Below, piece after piece: positions 33,552 through 42,107 of a DNA stretch of 64,000 nucleotides (within the stretch, counting starts at the first letter, position 1; every line of letters begins with the position of its first letter). A program made the position numbers and the translations under genes. This DNA comes from Streptomyces sp. f51 (lineage in GTDB: Bacteria; Actinomycetota; Actinomycetes; Streptomycetales; Streptomycetaceae), in assembly GCF_037940415.1 (NCBI RefSeq), contig NZ_CP149798.1:5737001-5801000 (forward strand), written 5' to 3'. The notes beneath the pieces are model-generated. The model was given only the letters and a program-made list of their open reading frames with translations, ran no database searches and was not told the DNA's origin.

Positions 33552-36095
33552 ATGGGACGCGGCAAGCTACGGATCTACCTCGGCGCGGCACCCGGCGTGG
33601 GCAAGACCTACGCGATGCTGTCCGAGGCCCACCGCCGCGTCGAACGCGGGACGGACTGCGTGGTGGGGTTCGTCGAGCACCACCACAGGCCCCGCACCGA
33701 GGTGATGCTGCACGGCCTGGAGCAGGTGCCGCGCAAGGAGCTGGAGTACCGGGGCGGCGTCTTCACCGAGATGGACGTCGACGCCGTCCTCCGCCGCGCC
33801 CCGGCCGTCGCCCTGGTGGACGAACTGGCCCACACCAATGTGCCCGGCTCCCGCAACGACAAGCGCTGGCAGGACGTGGAGGAACTGCTCGCCGCCGGGA
33901 TCGACGTCGTCTCCACCGTCAACATCCAGCACCTGGAGTCACTGGGCGACGTCGTCGAGTCGATAACGGGAGTGCGGCAGCGCGAGACCCTGCCGGACGA
34001 GGTCGTGCGGCGCGCGGACCAGATCGAGCTGGTCGACATGTCGCCGCCCGCGCTGCGCCGCCGGATGGCGCACGGCAACATCTACAAACCCGACAAGGTC
34101 GACGCGGCCCTGTCCAACTACTTCCGTCCCGGCAACCTCACCGCGCTGCGCGAGCTCGCCCTGCTGTGGGTCGCCGACCGTGCCGACGAGTACCTGACCG
34201 AGTACCGCAGCGAGCACCAGGTCTCCAGGATCTGGGGATCCCGGGAGCGGATCGTGGTCGGGCTGACCGGCGGCCCCGAGGGACGGACCCTGATCCGGCG
34301 CGCCGCGCGACTGGCGGAGAAGGGGGCGGGCAGCGAGGTCCTGGCGGTCTACATCGCCCGCAGCGACGGCCTGACCTCCGCGTCACCTAAGGAGCTGGCC
34401 GTCCAGCGCACTCTGGTCGAGGACCTCGGCGGCACCTTCCACCATGTGATCGGCGACGACATCCCCGCCTCCCTGCTCGACTTCGCGCGCGGTGTCAACG
34501 CCACCCAGATCGTGCTCGGCTCCTCCCGCCGCAAGACCTGGCAGTACGTCTTCGGGCCGGGCGTCGGCACCACGGTCGCCCGTGAGTCGGGCCCCGACCT
34601 GGACGTCCACATCGTCACCCACGAGGAGGTCGCCAAGGGGCGCGGCCTGCCGGTGGCACGCGGAGCACGGCTCGGCCGCTCCCGGATCATCTGGGGCTGG
34701 GCCGTCGGCATCGGCGGCCCGGTGGTCATGGCCCTGCTGCTGAACACGATCGACCTCGGCCTCGCCAACGACATGCTGCTGTTCCTGTCGGTCACGGTCG
34801 CGGCCGCCCTGCTCGGCGGCCTGCTCCCGGCCCTCGCCTCGGCGGCCTTCGGCTCCCTGCTGCTGAACTACTTCTACACACCGCCCCTGCACCGGCTGAC
34901 CGTCGCCGACCCCAAGAACATCGTCGCCATCGTGATCTTCGTGGGAGTCGCCGTCTCCGTGGCGTCCGTCGTGGACCTGGCGGCCCGCCGCACCCACCAG
35001 GCGGCCCGCCTCAGGGCCGAGTCGGAGATCCTCTCCTTCCTCGCGGGCAGCGTGCTGCGCGGCGAGACCAGCCTGGAAGCGCTGCTGGAGCGCGTCCGGG
35101 AGACCTTCGGGATGGAGTCGGTGGCGCTGCTGGAGCGCGCGGGGGACGTCGAGCCGTGGACCTGCGCGGGCAGCGCCGGACCGAAGCCGGCGACCCGCCC
35201 CGAGGACGCGGACGTCGACATGCCCGTCGGCGACCACATGGCGCTCGCGCTGTCCGGACGGGTGCTGCCCGCCTCCGACCGCCGGGTCCTGGCCGCCTTC
35301 GCCGCGCAGGCCGTGGTGGTCCTGGACCGCCAGCGTCTCCAGCACGAGGCGGACCAGGCCAAGGAGCTGGCCGAGGGCAACCGCATCCGCACCGCCCTGC
35401 TGGCCGCCGTGAGCCACGACCTGCGGACCCCGCTCGCCGGGATCAAGGCCGCGGTCTCCTCCCTGCGCTCCGACGACGTGGCCTGGTCCGAGGAGGACCG
35501 CGCCGAGCTCCTCGAAGGCATCGAGGACGGCGCCGACCGCCTCGACCACCTCGTGGGCAACCTGCTGGACATGTCCCGCCTTCAGACCGGCACGGTCACC
35601 CCGCTGATCCGCGAGATCGACCTCGACGAGGTCGTCCCGATGGCGCTCGGCGGCGTCCCCGAGGACAGCGTGGACCTCGACGTCCCGGAGAGCCTGCCGA
35701 TGGTCGCCGTGGACGCCGGGCTCCTGGAGCGCGCCATGGCCAATCTCGTCGAGAACGCCGTCAAGTACAGCCCCGTCGACGAACGGGTCCTGGTCGCCGC
35801 GAGCGCCATGGCCGACCGTGTGGAGGTACGCGTGGTGGACCGCGGCCCCGGCGTCCCGGACGAGGCCAAGGACCGGATATTCGCGCCCTTCCAGCGCTAC
35901 GGAGACGCCCCGCGCGGCACCGGTGTGGGCCTCGGCCTCGCGGTCGCGCGCGGCTTCGCCGAGGCGATGGGCGGCACCCTCAACGCCGAGGACACCCCCG
36001 GCGGCGGACTCACCATGGTGCTCACGGTGCGGGCGGTGGCACGCCGTCCCGACCCGGCAGCCCGATCAGCAGTCGCGGAAAGGCAGGCTTCATGA
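33552..36095 (+). CDS. kdpD: KdpD-type osmosensitive K+ channel histidine kinase
   Basis: This 847-aa membrane kinase has the full KdpD layout. The N-terminal KdpD domain (1-210) has Walker A GAAPGVGKT (11-19) and Walker B VALVDELAHTN. A USP-like domain follows (about 230-365), then the DUF4118 domain with four short spans (about 375-480), a GAF-like region, HisKA with His622 in AAVSHDLRTPL, and HATPase_c (N box ANLVENAVKYS; GTGVGLGLAVA). It would sense potassium limitation or turgor. kdpE overlaps its end by four bases. The transporter genes kdpFABC are not in the window, so this is a regulator pair away from its usual target. Confidence 0.94.
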   Translation: MGRGKLRIYLGAAPGVGKTYAMLSEAHRRVERGTDCVVGFVEHHHRPRTEVMLHGLEQVPRKELEYRGGVFTEMDVDAVLRRAPAVALVDELAHTNVPGSRNDKRWQDVEELLAAGIDVVSTVNIQHLESLGDVVESITGVRQRETLPDEVVRRADQIELVDMSPPALRRRMAHGNIYKPDKVDAALSNYFRPGNLTALRELALLWVADRADEYLTEYRSEHQVSRIWGSRERIVVGLTGGPEGRTLIRRAARLAEKGAGSEVLAVYIARSDGLTSASPKELAVQRTLVEDLGGTFHHVIGDDIPASLLDFARGVNATQIVLGSSRRKTWQYVFGPGVGTTVARESGPDLDVHIVTHEEVAKGRGLPVARGARLGRSRIIWGWAVGIGGPVVMALLLNTIDLGLANDMLLFLSVTVAAALLGGLLPALASAAFGSLLLNYFYTPPLHRLTVADPKNIVAIVIFVGVAVSVASVVDLAARRTHQAARLRAESEILSFLAGSVLRGETSLEALLERVRETFGMESVALLERAGDVEPWTCAGSAGPKPATRPEDADVDMPVGDHMALALSGRVLPASDRRVLAAFAAQAVVVLDRQRLQHEADQAKELAEGNRIRTALLAAVSHDLRTPLAGIKAAVSSLRSDDVAWSEEDRAELLEGIEDGADRLDHLVGNLLDMSRLQTGTVTPLIREIDLDEVVPMALGGVPEDSVDLDVPESLPMVAVDAGLLERAMANLVENAVKYSPVDERVLVAASAMADRVEVRVVDRGPGVPDEAKDRIFAPFQRYGDAPRGTGVGLGLAVARGFAEAMGGTLNAEDTPGGGLTMVLTVRAVARRPDPAARSAVAERQAS

Positions 36096-36775
36096 CCCGG
36101 GTCCTCGTGGTCGACGACGAGCCGCAGATCACCCGAGCCCTCGTGATCAACCTGAAGGCACGCAAGTACGAGGTCGACGCGGCACCCGACGGAGCCACCG
36201 CGCTCCAGCTCGCGGCCGCCCGTCATCCGGACGTCGTCGTGCTCGACCTCGGCCTGCCCGACATGGACGGCGTCGAGGTGATCAAGGGACTGCGCGGCTG
36301 GACCCGGGTGCCGATCCTGGTCCTGTCCGCCCGGCACTCCTCGGACGAGAAGGTCGAGGCGCTCGACGCGGGCGCCGACGACTACGTCACCAAGCCCTTC
36401 GGCATGGACGAACTGCTCGCCCGGCTGCGCGCCGCCGTCCGCCGGGCGGAGCCCACCGGGGGCGGTGAGGACGACGTGATCGTGGAGACCGCGGGGTTCA
36501 CCGTCGACCTCGCGGCGAAGAAGGTGCACCGCGACGGGCGGGACGTCCGGCTCACCCCCACGGAGTGGCATCTGCTGGACGTGCTGGTCCGCAACACGGG
36601 CCGGCTCGTCAGCCAGAAGCAGCTGCTCCAGGAGGTCTGGGGTCCGTCGTACGGCACGGAGACGAACTATCTGCGGGTCTACATGGCCCAGCTGCGCCGC
36701 AAGCTGGAGGTGGACCCCTCGCACCCCAAGCACTTCATCACCGAGCCGGGTATGGGATACAGATTCGAACGGTGA
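36092..36775 (+). CDS. kdpE: KdpE-type response regulator (OmpR family)
   Basis: This 227-aa regulator has a receiver domain with VVDDEP, the phospho-acceptor Asp52 in VVVLDLGLPDMDG, and Lys in DDYVTKPFG. The C-terminal winged helix is of OmpR type and closest to KdpE (LTPTEWHLLDVLVRNTGRLVSQ; TNYLRVYMAQLRRKLE). The ATG overlaps the kdpD stop (ATGA). It presumably activates a kdp operon elsewhere in the genome in response to KdpD. Confidence 0.93.
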   Translation: MTRVLVVDDEPQITRALVINLKARKYEVDAAPDGATALQLAAARHPDVVVLDLGLPDMDGVEVIKGLRGWTRVPILVLSARHSSDEKVEALDAGADDYVTKPFGMDELLARLRAAVRRAEPTGGGEDDVIVETAGFTVDLAAKKVHRDGRDVRLTPTEWHLLDVLVRNTGRLVSQKQLLQEVWGPSYGTETNYLRVYMAQLRRKLEVDPSHPKHFITEPGMGYRFER

Positions 36776-36890
36776 CGCGGTCACGGCCGTCGCACCGCCC
36801 GTGCCGTCGCCCGATCGGGCGGAGTACGGGGCCGGTTCGGGCCGGTTCGCGCGTCGGTGCCGCGGGTACGAAGCTGTCGGTGCCCCCCGG

Positions 36891-36896
36891 TACGCT
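36891..36896 (+). promoter_or_regulatory. -10 element of a probable leaderless transcript (OB-fold gene)
   Basis: TACGCT lies six bases before the ATG at 36903, with no ribosome-binding site between. This suggests that transcription starts at the start codon and separates this gene from kdpDE. Confidence 0.5.
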
Positions 36897-36902
36897 TTCG
36901 GT

Positions 36903-37301
36903 ATGAGTGCTGTTCCCCGTTCCGAAAAGCCGGCGGGCCGCTTCCGGCGCATGATGGACCGGCTCTCCTCGTCCCAGGAGGACCTGGAGTCCGAGGAGCT
37001 GCGGGAGGACACGGCGACCGCGGGCTGTACCCGTATCGGCGACTGCCACGACCGGCAGATAGTCACGGTTGCTGGTACCTTGCGCACGGTCACTCTGCGG
37101 CCGAGGGCCGGTGTCCCGGCCCTGGAGGCCGAGCTGTTCGACGGCTCGGCCGCCCTGGACGTGGTCTGGCTCGGCCGCCGTTCCATCGTCGGCATCGAGC
37201 CCGGGCGCAGGCTGATCGCCTCGGGCCGCATCTCGATGAGCCGGGGCCGTAGGGTGTTGTTCAATCCGAAGTACGAACTCAGACCCCTCGGACGGGAGTA
37301 G
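36903..37301 (+). CDS. OB-fold nucleic-acid-binding protein
   Basis: This 132-aa protein has a charged N-terminal 45 residues and an OB-fold (about 50-130) of the tRNA_anti type: RQIVTVAGTLRTVTLRP, AELFDGSAALDVVWLGRR, IEPGRRLIASGRISMSRGRRVLFNP. Two Cys (CTRIGDC) precede the fold. A role in binding single-stranded DNA or RNA is likely, with no partner known. In mycobacteria the corresponding gene also precedes the DUF3159 gene. The open frame continues upstream to 36801, but the leaderless ATG is preferred. Confidence 0.82.
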   Translation: MSAVPRSEKPAGRFRRMMDRLSSSQEDLESEELREDTATAGCTRIGDCHDRQIVTVAGTLRTVTLRPRAGVPALEAELFDGSAALDVVWLGRRSIVGIEPGRRLIASGRISMSRGRRVLFNPKYELRPLGRE

Positions 37302-37304
37302 CCG

Positions 37305-38072
37305 GTGACGTCGCTCGACAAGCCGACCGAAGACGCCCAGGACGCCGAGCAGGATGCGCGGGCGGTGACCGAGGCAGCACTCTTCGAGGCGTTCGGCGGC
37401 GTGCGGGGCATGGTCGAAACCGTGGTCCCGGGCCTGCTCTTCGTCACCATCTTCACGATCAACAAGGACCTGCACTGGTCGGCGATCGCCGCCCTCGCGG
37501 TGTCCCTGCTGCTCGTCGTGGTCCGCCTGGTCCGGCGCGACACCGTGAAGCACGCCTTCAGCGGTGTCTTCGGCGTCGCCTTCGGCGTGGTCTTCGCCAT
37601 GATGACGGGCAACGCCAAGGACTTCTATCTGCCGGGCATGCTGTACACGCTCGGTCTGGCCGTCGCCTACATCGTGACCACGCTCGCGGGCGTCCCGCTG
37701 ATCGGCCTGATCCTCGGCCCGGTCTTCAAGGAGAACCTCTCCTGGCGCACGCGCAACCCCGGCCGCAAGAAGGCGTACGCGAAGGCCAGTTGGGCCTGGG
37801 GCCTGATCCTGCTCGCCAAGTGCGCGGTGCTCTTCCCGCTCTACTGGTGGGGTGACACCACCCAGTTCGGCTGGGTCCTGATCGCCCTGAAGATCCCGCC
37901 GTTCCTGCTCGCCGTCTGGCTCACCTGGGTCTTCCTCGCCAAGGCGCCGCCGCCCATCGACGTGTTCGCGGAGATGGAGGCCGAGGAGCAGGCGGAGAAG
38001 GAGCGCAAGGCCGCCCTCGCGCAGGAGCGGGGCGACGCCCCGGCGCCGGCCCGCCACCGCCGCCAGGCCTGA
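37305..38072 (+). CDS. DUF3159 membrane protein
   Basis: This 255-aa polytopic protein has about six hydrophobic spans between residues 35 and 220. Family landmarks are FEAFGGVRGMVETVVPG near the start, HAFSGVFGVAFGVVFAMMTGNAKDFYLPG in two neighbouring spans, and WRTRNPGRKKAYAKASWAW. The last 35 residues are charged. The function is unknown; DUF3159 is conserved next to trkA-like genes in actinobacteria, which hints at ion homeostasis. It starts at a GTG three bases after the OB-fold stop, behind GGGAG, so it is coupled to it. It converges on the TrkA genes. Confidence 0.87.
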   Translation: MTSLDKPTEDAQDAEQDARAVTEAALFEAFGGVRGMVETVVPGLLFVTIFTINKDLHWSAIAALAVSLLLVVVRLVRRDTVKHAFSGVFGVAFGVVFAMMTGNAKDFYLPGMLYTLGLAVAYIVTTLAGVPLIGLILGPVFKENLSWRTRNPGRKKAYAKASWAWGLILLAKCAVLFPLYWWGDTTQFGWVLIALKIPPFLLAVWLTWVFLAKAPPPIDVFAEMEAEEQAEKERKAALAQERGDAPAPARHRRQA

Positions 38073-38164
38073 GTCCCGCCACCGCCCACCGCCACGGGTG
38101 AGGACGGCCGAGGGCGCCCGAGAGCGCCCGAGCGCAAGCCCGTAGGCCCGCGCGTGCGGTGGTT

Positions 38165-38221
38165 GTCGTACGACGATGGGGGCGCCCGGAGAATCTCCGG
38201 GCGCCCCCATCGGCGTACGAC
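38165..38221. terminator. Very long bidirectional hairpin
   Basis: The outer arms 38165-38172 and 38214-38221 (8 bp) and the inner arms from 38175 and to 38211 (about 16 usable bp) are separated by a 2x2 internal loop. The hairpin lies between the convergent DUF3159 and TrkA genes. Confidence 0.88.
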
Positions 38222-38272
38222 AGGACGGAAGACCCTCCCGTCGGCGGCCGTGCCGCCGACGGGAAAGAGCCG

Positions 38273-38953
38273 CTACTTCGTCGTGCTCGTGTCGCGCCGC
38301 ACCGAGAGCAGGTCCTCGAGCTGTTCCTCGCGGGCCTGGGCGGCCACGAACAGGAGCTCGTCGCCCGCTTCCAGCGAGTCCTCCCGGGAGGGGGTCAGGA
38401 CGCGGGTGCCGCGGATGATCGTCACCAGCGAGGTGTCCTCCGGCCAGGCGACGTCGCCGACCGTCGTGCCCGCCAGGGCGGACTCCGGCGGCAGGGTCAG
38501 CTCGACGAGGTTGGCGTCGCCGTGGCTGAAGCGGAGCAGCCGCACCAGGTCGCCGACGCTCACGGCCTCCTCCACGAGCGCCGACATCAGGCGCGGGGTG
38601 GAGACGGCGACGTCCACGCCCCAGGACTCGTTGAACAGCCACTCGTTCTTCGGGTTGTTCACCCGGGCGACGACGCGCGGGACGCCGTACTCGGTCTTGG
38701 CGAGGAGCGAGACCACGAGGTTGACCTTGTCGTCCCCGGTGGCCGCGATGACCACGTTGCAGCGCTGGAGCGCCGCCTCGTCCAGGGAGGTGATCTCGCA
38801 GGCGTCGGCGAGCAGCCACTCCGCCTGCGGGACGCGCTCGACCGAGATGGCGGTCGGCGCCTTGTCGATCAGCAGGATCTCGTGGCCGTTCTCCAGCAGC
38901 TCGCCCGCGATCGAGCGGCCCACGGCGCCGGCGCCGGCAATGGCGACTCTCAT
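38273..38953 (-). CDS. TrkA-family potassium uptake regulator (CeoC-like)
   Basis: This 226-aa cytoplasmic protein has an RCK_N Rossmann domain (1-130) with the NAD-binding GAGAVGRSIA at residues 7-16 and the acidic D30 in LLIDKAP, and an RCK_C (TrkA-C) domain (about 140-220). It regulates a K+ channel or Trk/Ktr transporter through nucleotide binding. Its ATG overlaps the stop of the upstream TrkA gene by one base. The pair corresponds to the mycobacterial ceoB-ceoC (trkA/trkB) genes. The membrane subunit is not adjacent. Confidence 0.88.
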   Translation of the reverse strand: MRVAIAGAGAVGRSIAGELLENGHEILLIDKAPTAISVERVPQAEWLLADACEITSLDEAALQRCNVVIAATGDDKVNLVVSLLAKTEYGVPRVVARVNNPKNEWLFNESWGVDVAVSTPRLMSALVEEAVSVGDLVRLLRFSHGDANLVELTLPPESALAGTTVGDVAWPEDTSLVTIIRGTRVLTPSREDSLEAGDELLFVAAQAREEQLEDLLSVRRDTSTTK

Positions 38954-39624
38954 CAGTGGCCCGCCTCTTCCTCAGGGCCCTTGGCGAACGCCGCCTCGAC
39001 CTTGTCCACCTCGTCGGTGCGCATCATGACGTGCACCAGATCGCCCTCCTGCAACACCGTCTGCGAGGTGGGCAGGACCGCCTCGCCCAGCCGGGTGAGG
39101 AAGGCGACGCGTACGCCGGTCTCCTCCTGGAGACGGCTGATCTTGTGGCCCACCCACGCGACGGAGGTGTGCACCTCGGCGAGCTGCACACCGCCCGTGG
39201 GGTCGCGCCACAGCGGCTCGGCGCCCGAGGGCAGCAGCCGGCGGAGCATCTGGTCGGCCGTCCAGCGGACGGTGGCGACGGTCGGGATGCCGAGGCGCTG
39301 GTAGACCTCGGCCCGGCGCGGGTCGTAGATACGGGCGGCGACGTTCTCGATGCCGAACATCTCGCGCGCCACCCGGGCGGCGATGATGTTCGAGTTGTCA
39401 CCGCTGGAGACCGCGGCGAACGCGCCGGCCTCCTCGATGCCCGCCTCGCGCAGGGTGTCCTGGTCGAAGCCGACTCCGGTGACACGGCGGCCGCCGAACC
39501 CGGAGCCCAGCCGCCTAAAGGCGGTGGGGTCCTGGTCGATCACGGCGACCGTGTGCCCCTGTTGCTCCAGGTTCTGGGCAAGAGCGGAACCCACTCTTCC
39601 GCAGCCCATGATGACGATGTGCAC
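38953..39624 (-). CDS. TrkA-family potassium uptake regulator (CeoB-like)
   Basis: This 223-aa protein is the first gene of the TrkA pair. The RCK_N domain starts MHIVIMGCGRVGSALA, with the nucleotide-binding GxGxxG, and has the acidic residue in VAVIDQDP. The RCK_C domain lies at about 140-215 (GGVQLAEVHTS...LQEGDLVHVMMR). It starts at a GTG. Together with its partner it is expected to form a ring that gates a K+ transporter. The APC permease divergent to it has the same neighbour in mycobacteria. Confidence 0.88.
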   Translation of the reverse strand: MHIVIMGCGRVGSALAQNLEQQGHTVAVIDQDPTAFRRLGSGFGGRRVTGVGFDQDTLREAGIEEAGAFAAVSSGDNSNIIAARVAREMFGIENVAARIYDPRRAEVYQRLGIPTVATVRWTADQMLRRLLPSGAEPLWRDPTGGVQLAEVHTSVAWVGHKISRLQEETGVRVAFLTRLGEAVLPTSQTVLQEGDLVHVMMRTDEVDKVEAAFAKGPEEEAGH

Positions 39625-39790
39625 GACCGTCCTTCCGCATGAATGGTTACGGCTCAGGCTAAACAGGGTCTCAGACCGCCGCCCAAGCTACACACGCACG
39701 GTCGACCGGGGACATCGTTGTGCGGGTTCGTCTGTGGGTTTTTCGCGGAACGTTCGCGGAACGGCGGTGAACGGCGACCAACTCGGAGGC

Positions 39791-39886
39791 TCAGCGCCGT
39801 GTGATGCTGCGAACACTCGCGAGGGTCAGGATTCCGAGGCCGGCCAGGGCGACGGCCGCGCCGATGATCTCGGGGCTCAGGTGCAC
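39791..39886 (-). CDS. 31-residue single-span membrane microprotein
   Basis: This tiny gene encodes 31 residues that begin with HLSPEIIGAAVALAGLG and end SVRSITRR. Residues about 6-23 form one hydrophobic helix and the C-terminus is basic, so a C-in topology is likely. GGAGGA lies four bases before the GTG start, and the preceding sequence is intergenic. It stands between the divergent TrkA and APC permease genes. The composition is typical of membrane microproteins that adjust transporters, but no homologue is known to me and the role is inferred only from position. Confidence 0.6.
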   Translation of the reverse strand: MHLSPEIIGAAVALAGLGILTLASVRSITRR

Positions 39887-40044
39887 GGGTCCTCCAGGAC
39901 GGTCGGGGGCCACGGTTTTGTCATATAGGCATGCGCATCTCCGGAGCTGCGGAATCCGAAGCTCCGCCCCGCCCCGTTTTCACCCGGAGAGCAGATCACG
40001 GACCGAAGAGGGACGGCGGGTGGGCGACAGCCAGTTCGAACCCT

Positions 40045-40050
40045 TACGAT
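40045..40050 (+). promoter_or_regulatory. -10 element of a probable leaderless transcript (APC permease)
   Basis: TACGAT lies eight bases before the GTG at 40059. No ribosome-binding site precedes this GTG. Confidence 0.45.
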
Positions 40051-40058
40051 TCCCTGTT

Positions 40059-42107
40059 GTGTCCAAACTGACCGACGTGCCCAAGCGGATCCTCATCGGG
40101 CGCGCACTGCGCAGCGACCGGCTGGGGGAAACGCTTCTGCCGAAGCGCATCGCCCTCCCCGTGTTCGCATCCGACCCGCTCTCCTCCGTTGCGTACGCGC
40201 CCGGAGAAGTGCTGCTGGTCCTTTCCATCGCGGGCGTGTCGGCCTACCACTTCAGCCCCTGGATCGCGGTCGCGGTCGTCGTGCTGATGTTCACGGTGGT
40301 CGCCTCCTACCGCCAGAACGTGCACGCCTACCCGAGCGGCGGCGGCGACTACGAGGTCGCCACCACCAACCTCGGTCCGCGGGCCGGTCTCACCGTCGCC
40401 AGCGCGCTGCTCGTCGACTACGTCCTCACCGTCGCCGTCTCGATCGCCTCCGGCATCGAGAACCTCGGCTCGGCGGTGCCGTTCGTGGTGCAGCACAAGG
40501 TCTTCTGCGCGGTCGCCGTCATCGTGCTGCTCACGCTGATGAACCTGCGCGGGGTCAAGGAGTCCGGGAAGCTCTTCGCGATCCCGACGTACGTGTTCGT
40601 CGCGGGCGTCTTCATCATGATCGCCTGGGGCGCGTTCCGCGGACTCGTGCTCGGCGACACCATGCACGCGCCGACCGCCGACTACCACATCAAGGCCGAG
40701 CACCAGGGGCTCGCGGGCTTCGCCCTCGTCTTCCTGCTGCTGCGCGCCTTCTCGTCCGGCTGTGCGGCGCTCACCGGCGTCGAGGCGATCTCCAACGGCG
40801 TCCCCGCGTTCCGCAAGCCGAAGTCGAAGAACGCCGCGACGACGCTTGCGGCGATGGGTCTGCTCGCCGTCACCATGTTCTGCGGCATCATCGCCCTCGC
40901 CATGACCACCAATGTCCGCATGGCCGAGAACCCCGCCACGGACCTGATCCACAACGGCATGCCCGTCGGCTCCGGCTACGTCCAGAACCCGGTGATCTCC
41001 CAGGTCGCCGAGGCCGTGTTCGGCAAGGGCAGCTTCCTGTTCATCCTGCTGGCCGCCGCCACCGCCCTCGTCCTGTTCCTGGCCGCGAACACCGCGTACA
41101 ACGGCTTCCCGCTGCTCGGCTCGATCCTCGCCCAGGACCGCTACCTGCCGCGTCAGCTCCACACCCGCGGTGACCGCCTGGCCTTCTCGAACGGCATCGT
41201 CCTCCTGGCCGGCGCCGCGAGCATGCTCGTCATCATCTACGGGGCCGACTCCACGCGACTGATCCAGCTCTACATCGTCGGTGTCTTCGTCTCCTTCACT
41301 CTCAGCCAGACCGGCATGGTCCGCCACTGGAACCGCCACCTGGCGAGTGAGACCGACCCGGCCAAGCGCACCCACATGATCCGCTCCCGCGCGATCAACG
41401 CGTTCGGCGCCTTCTTCACCGGCCTGGTCCTGGTCGTCGTCCTGGTCACCAAGTTCACGCACGGCGCCTGGGTCGCCCTGCTCGGCATGGTGATCTTCTA
41501 CGCGACCATGACCGCGATCCGTAAGCACTACGACCGCGTCGCGGAGGAGCTCGCCGCGCCCGAGGGACCGACCGACGACAGCGTCCGCCCCTCCCGCGTC
41601 CACTCCGTCGTCCTGGTCTCCAAGATTCACCGGCCGGCCCTGCGCGCCCTCGCCTACGCCAAGCTGCTGCGCTCCGACACCCTCGAAGCGCTCAGCGTCA
41701 ACGTCGACCCGGCCGAGACCAAGACCCTGCGCGACGAGTGGGAGCGGCGCGGCATCGACGTACCGCTGAAGGTCCTCGACTCGCCCTACCGCGAGATCAC
41801 CCGACCGGTCATCGAGTACGTGAAGGGCCTGCGCAAGGAGTCGCCGCGCGACGCCGTCTCCGTGATCATCCCCGAGTACGTGGTCGGCCACTGGTACGAG
41901 CACCTGCTGCACAACCAGAGCGCCCTGCGCCTCAAGGGCCGCCTGCTGTTCACCCCGGGCGTCATGGTCACCTCCGTGCCCTACCAGCTCGAGTCCTCCG
42001 AGGCCGCGAAGCTGCGCGCCCGCAGGCGGCAGGACTGGAACGCGCCGGGCGCGGTGCGACGGGGACCGGCCCAGGAGCGGCCCAAGGAGCCCACGCAGAA
42101 GAGCTGA
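40059..42107 (+). CDS. APC-superfamily permease with C-terminal cytosolic domain
   Basis: This 682-aa protein has about twelve membrane spans in residues 30-480. Landmarks are VFASDPLSSVAYAPGEVLLVL in span 1, YPSGGGDYEVATTNLGPRAGL and SGCAALTGVEAISNGVPAFRKP. A cytosolic domain of about 190 residues follows. It belongs to the amino-acid/polyamine/cation permease superfamily; its conserved place beside TrkA genes suggests K+ or amino-acid uptake. The start at GTG 40059 fits a leaderless promoter and VSKLTDVPKRIL as the family N-terminus; GTG 40020, behind GAGGGA, would add 13 residues. Confidence 0.87.
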   Translation: MSKLTDVPKRILIGRALRSDRLGETLLPKRIALPVFASDPLSSVAYAPGEVLLVLSIAGVSAYHFSPWIAVAVVVLMFTVVASYRQNVHAYPSGGGDYEVATTNLGPRAGLTVASALLVDYVLTVAVSIASGIENLGSAVPFVVQHKVFCAVAVIVLLTLMNLRGVKESGKLFAIPTYVFVAGVFIMIAWGAFRGLVLGDTMHAPTADYHIKAEHQGLAGFALVFLLLRAFSSGCAALTGVEAISNGVPAFRKPKSKNAATTLAAMGLLAVTMFCGIIALAMTTNVRMAENPATDLIHNGMPVGSGYVQNPVISQVAEAVFGKGSFLFILLAAATALVLFLAANTAYNGFPLLGSILAQDRYLPRQLHTRGDRLAFSNGIVLLAGAASMLVIIYGADSTRLIQLYIVGVFVSFTLSQTGMVRHWNRHLASETDPAKRTHMIRSRAINAFGAFFTGLVLVVVLVTKFTHGAWVALLGMVIFYATMTAIRKHYDRVAEELAAPEGPTDDSVRPSRVHSVVLVSKIHRPALRALAYAKLLRSDTLEALSVNVDPAETKTLRDEWERRGIDVPLKVLDSPYREITRPVIEYVKGLRKESPRDAVSVIIPEYVVGHWYEHLLHNQSALRLKGRLLFTPGVMVTSVPYQLESSEAAKLRARRRQDWNAPGAVRRGPAQERPKEPTQKS

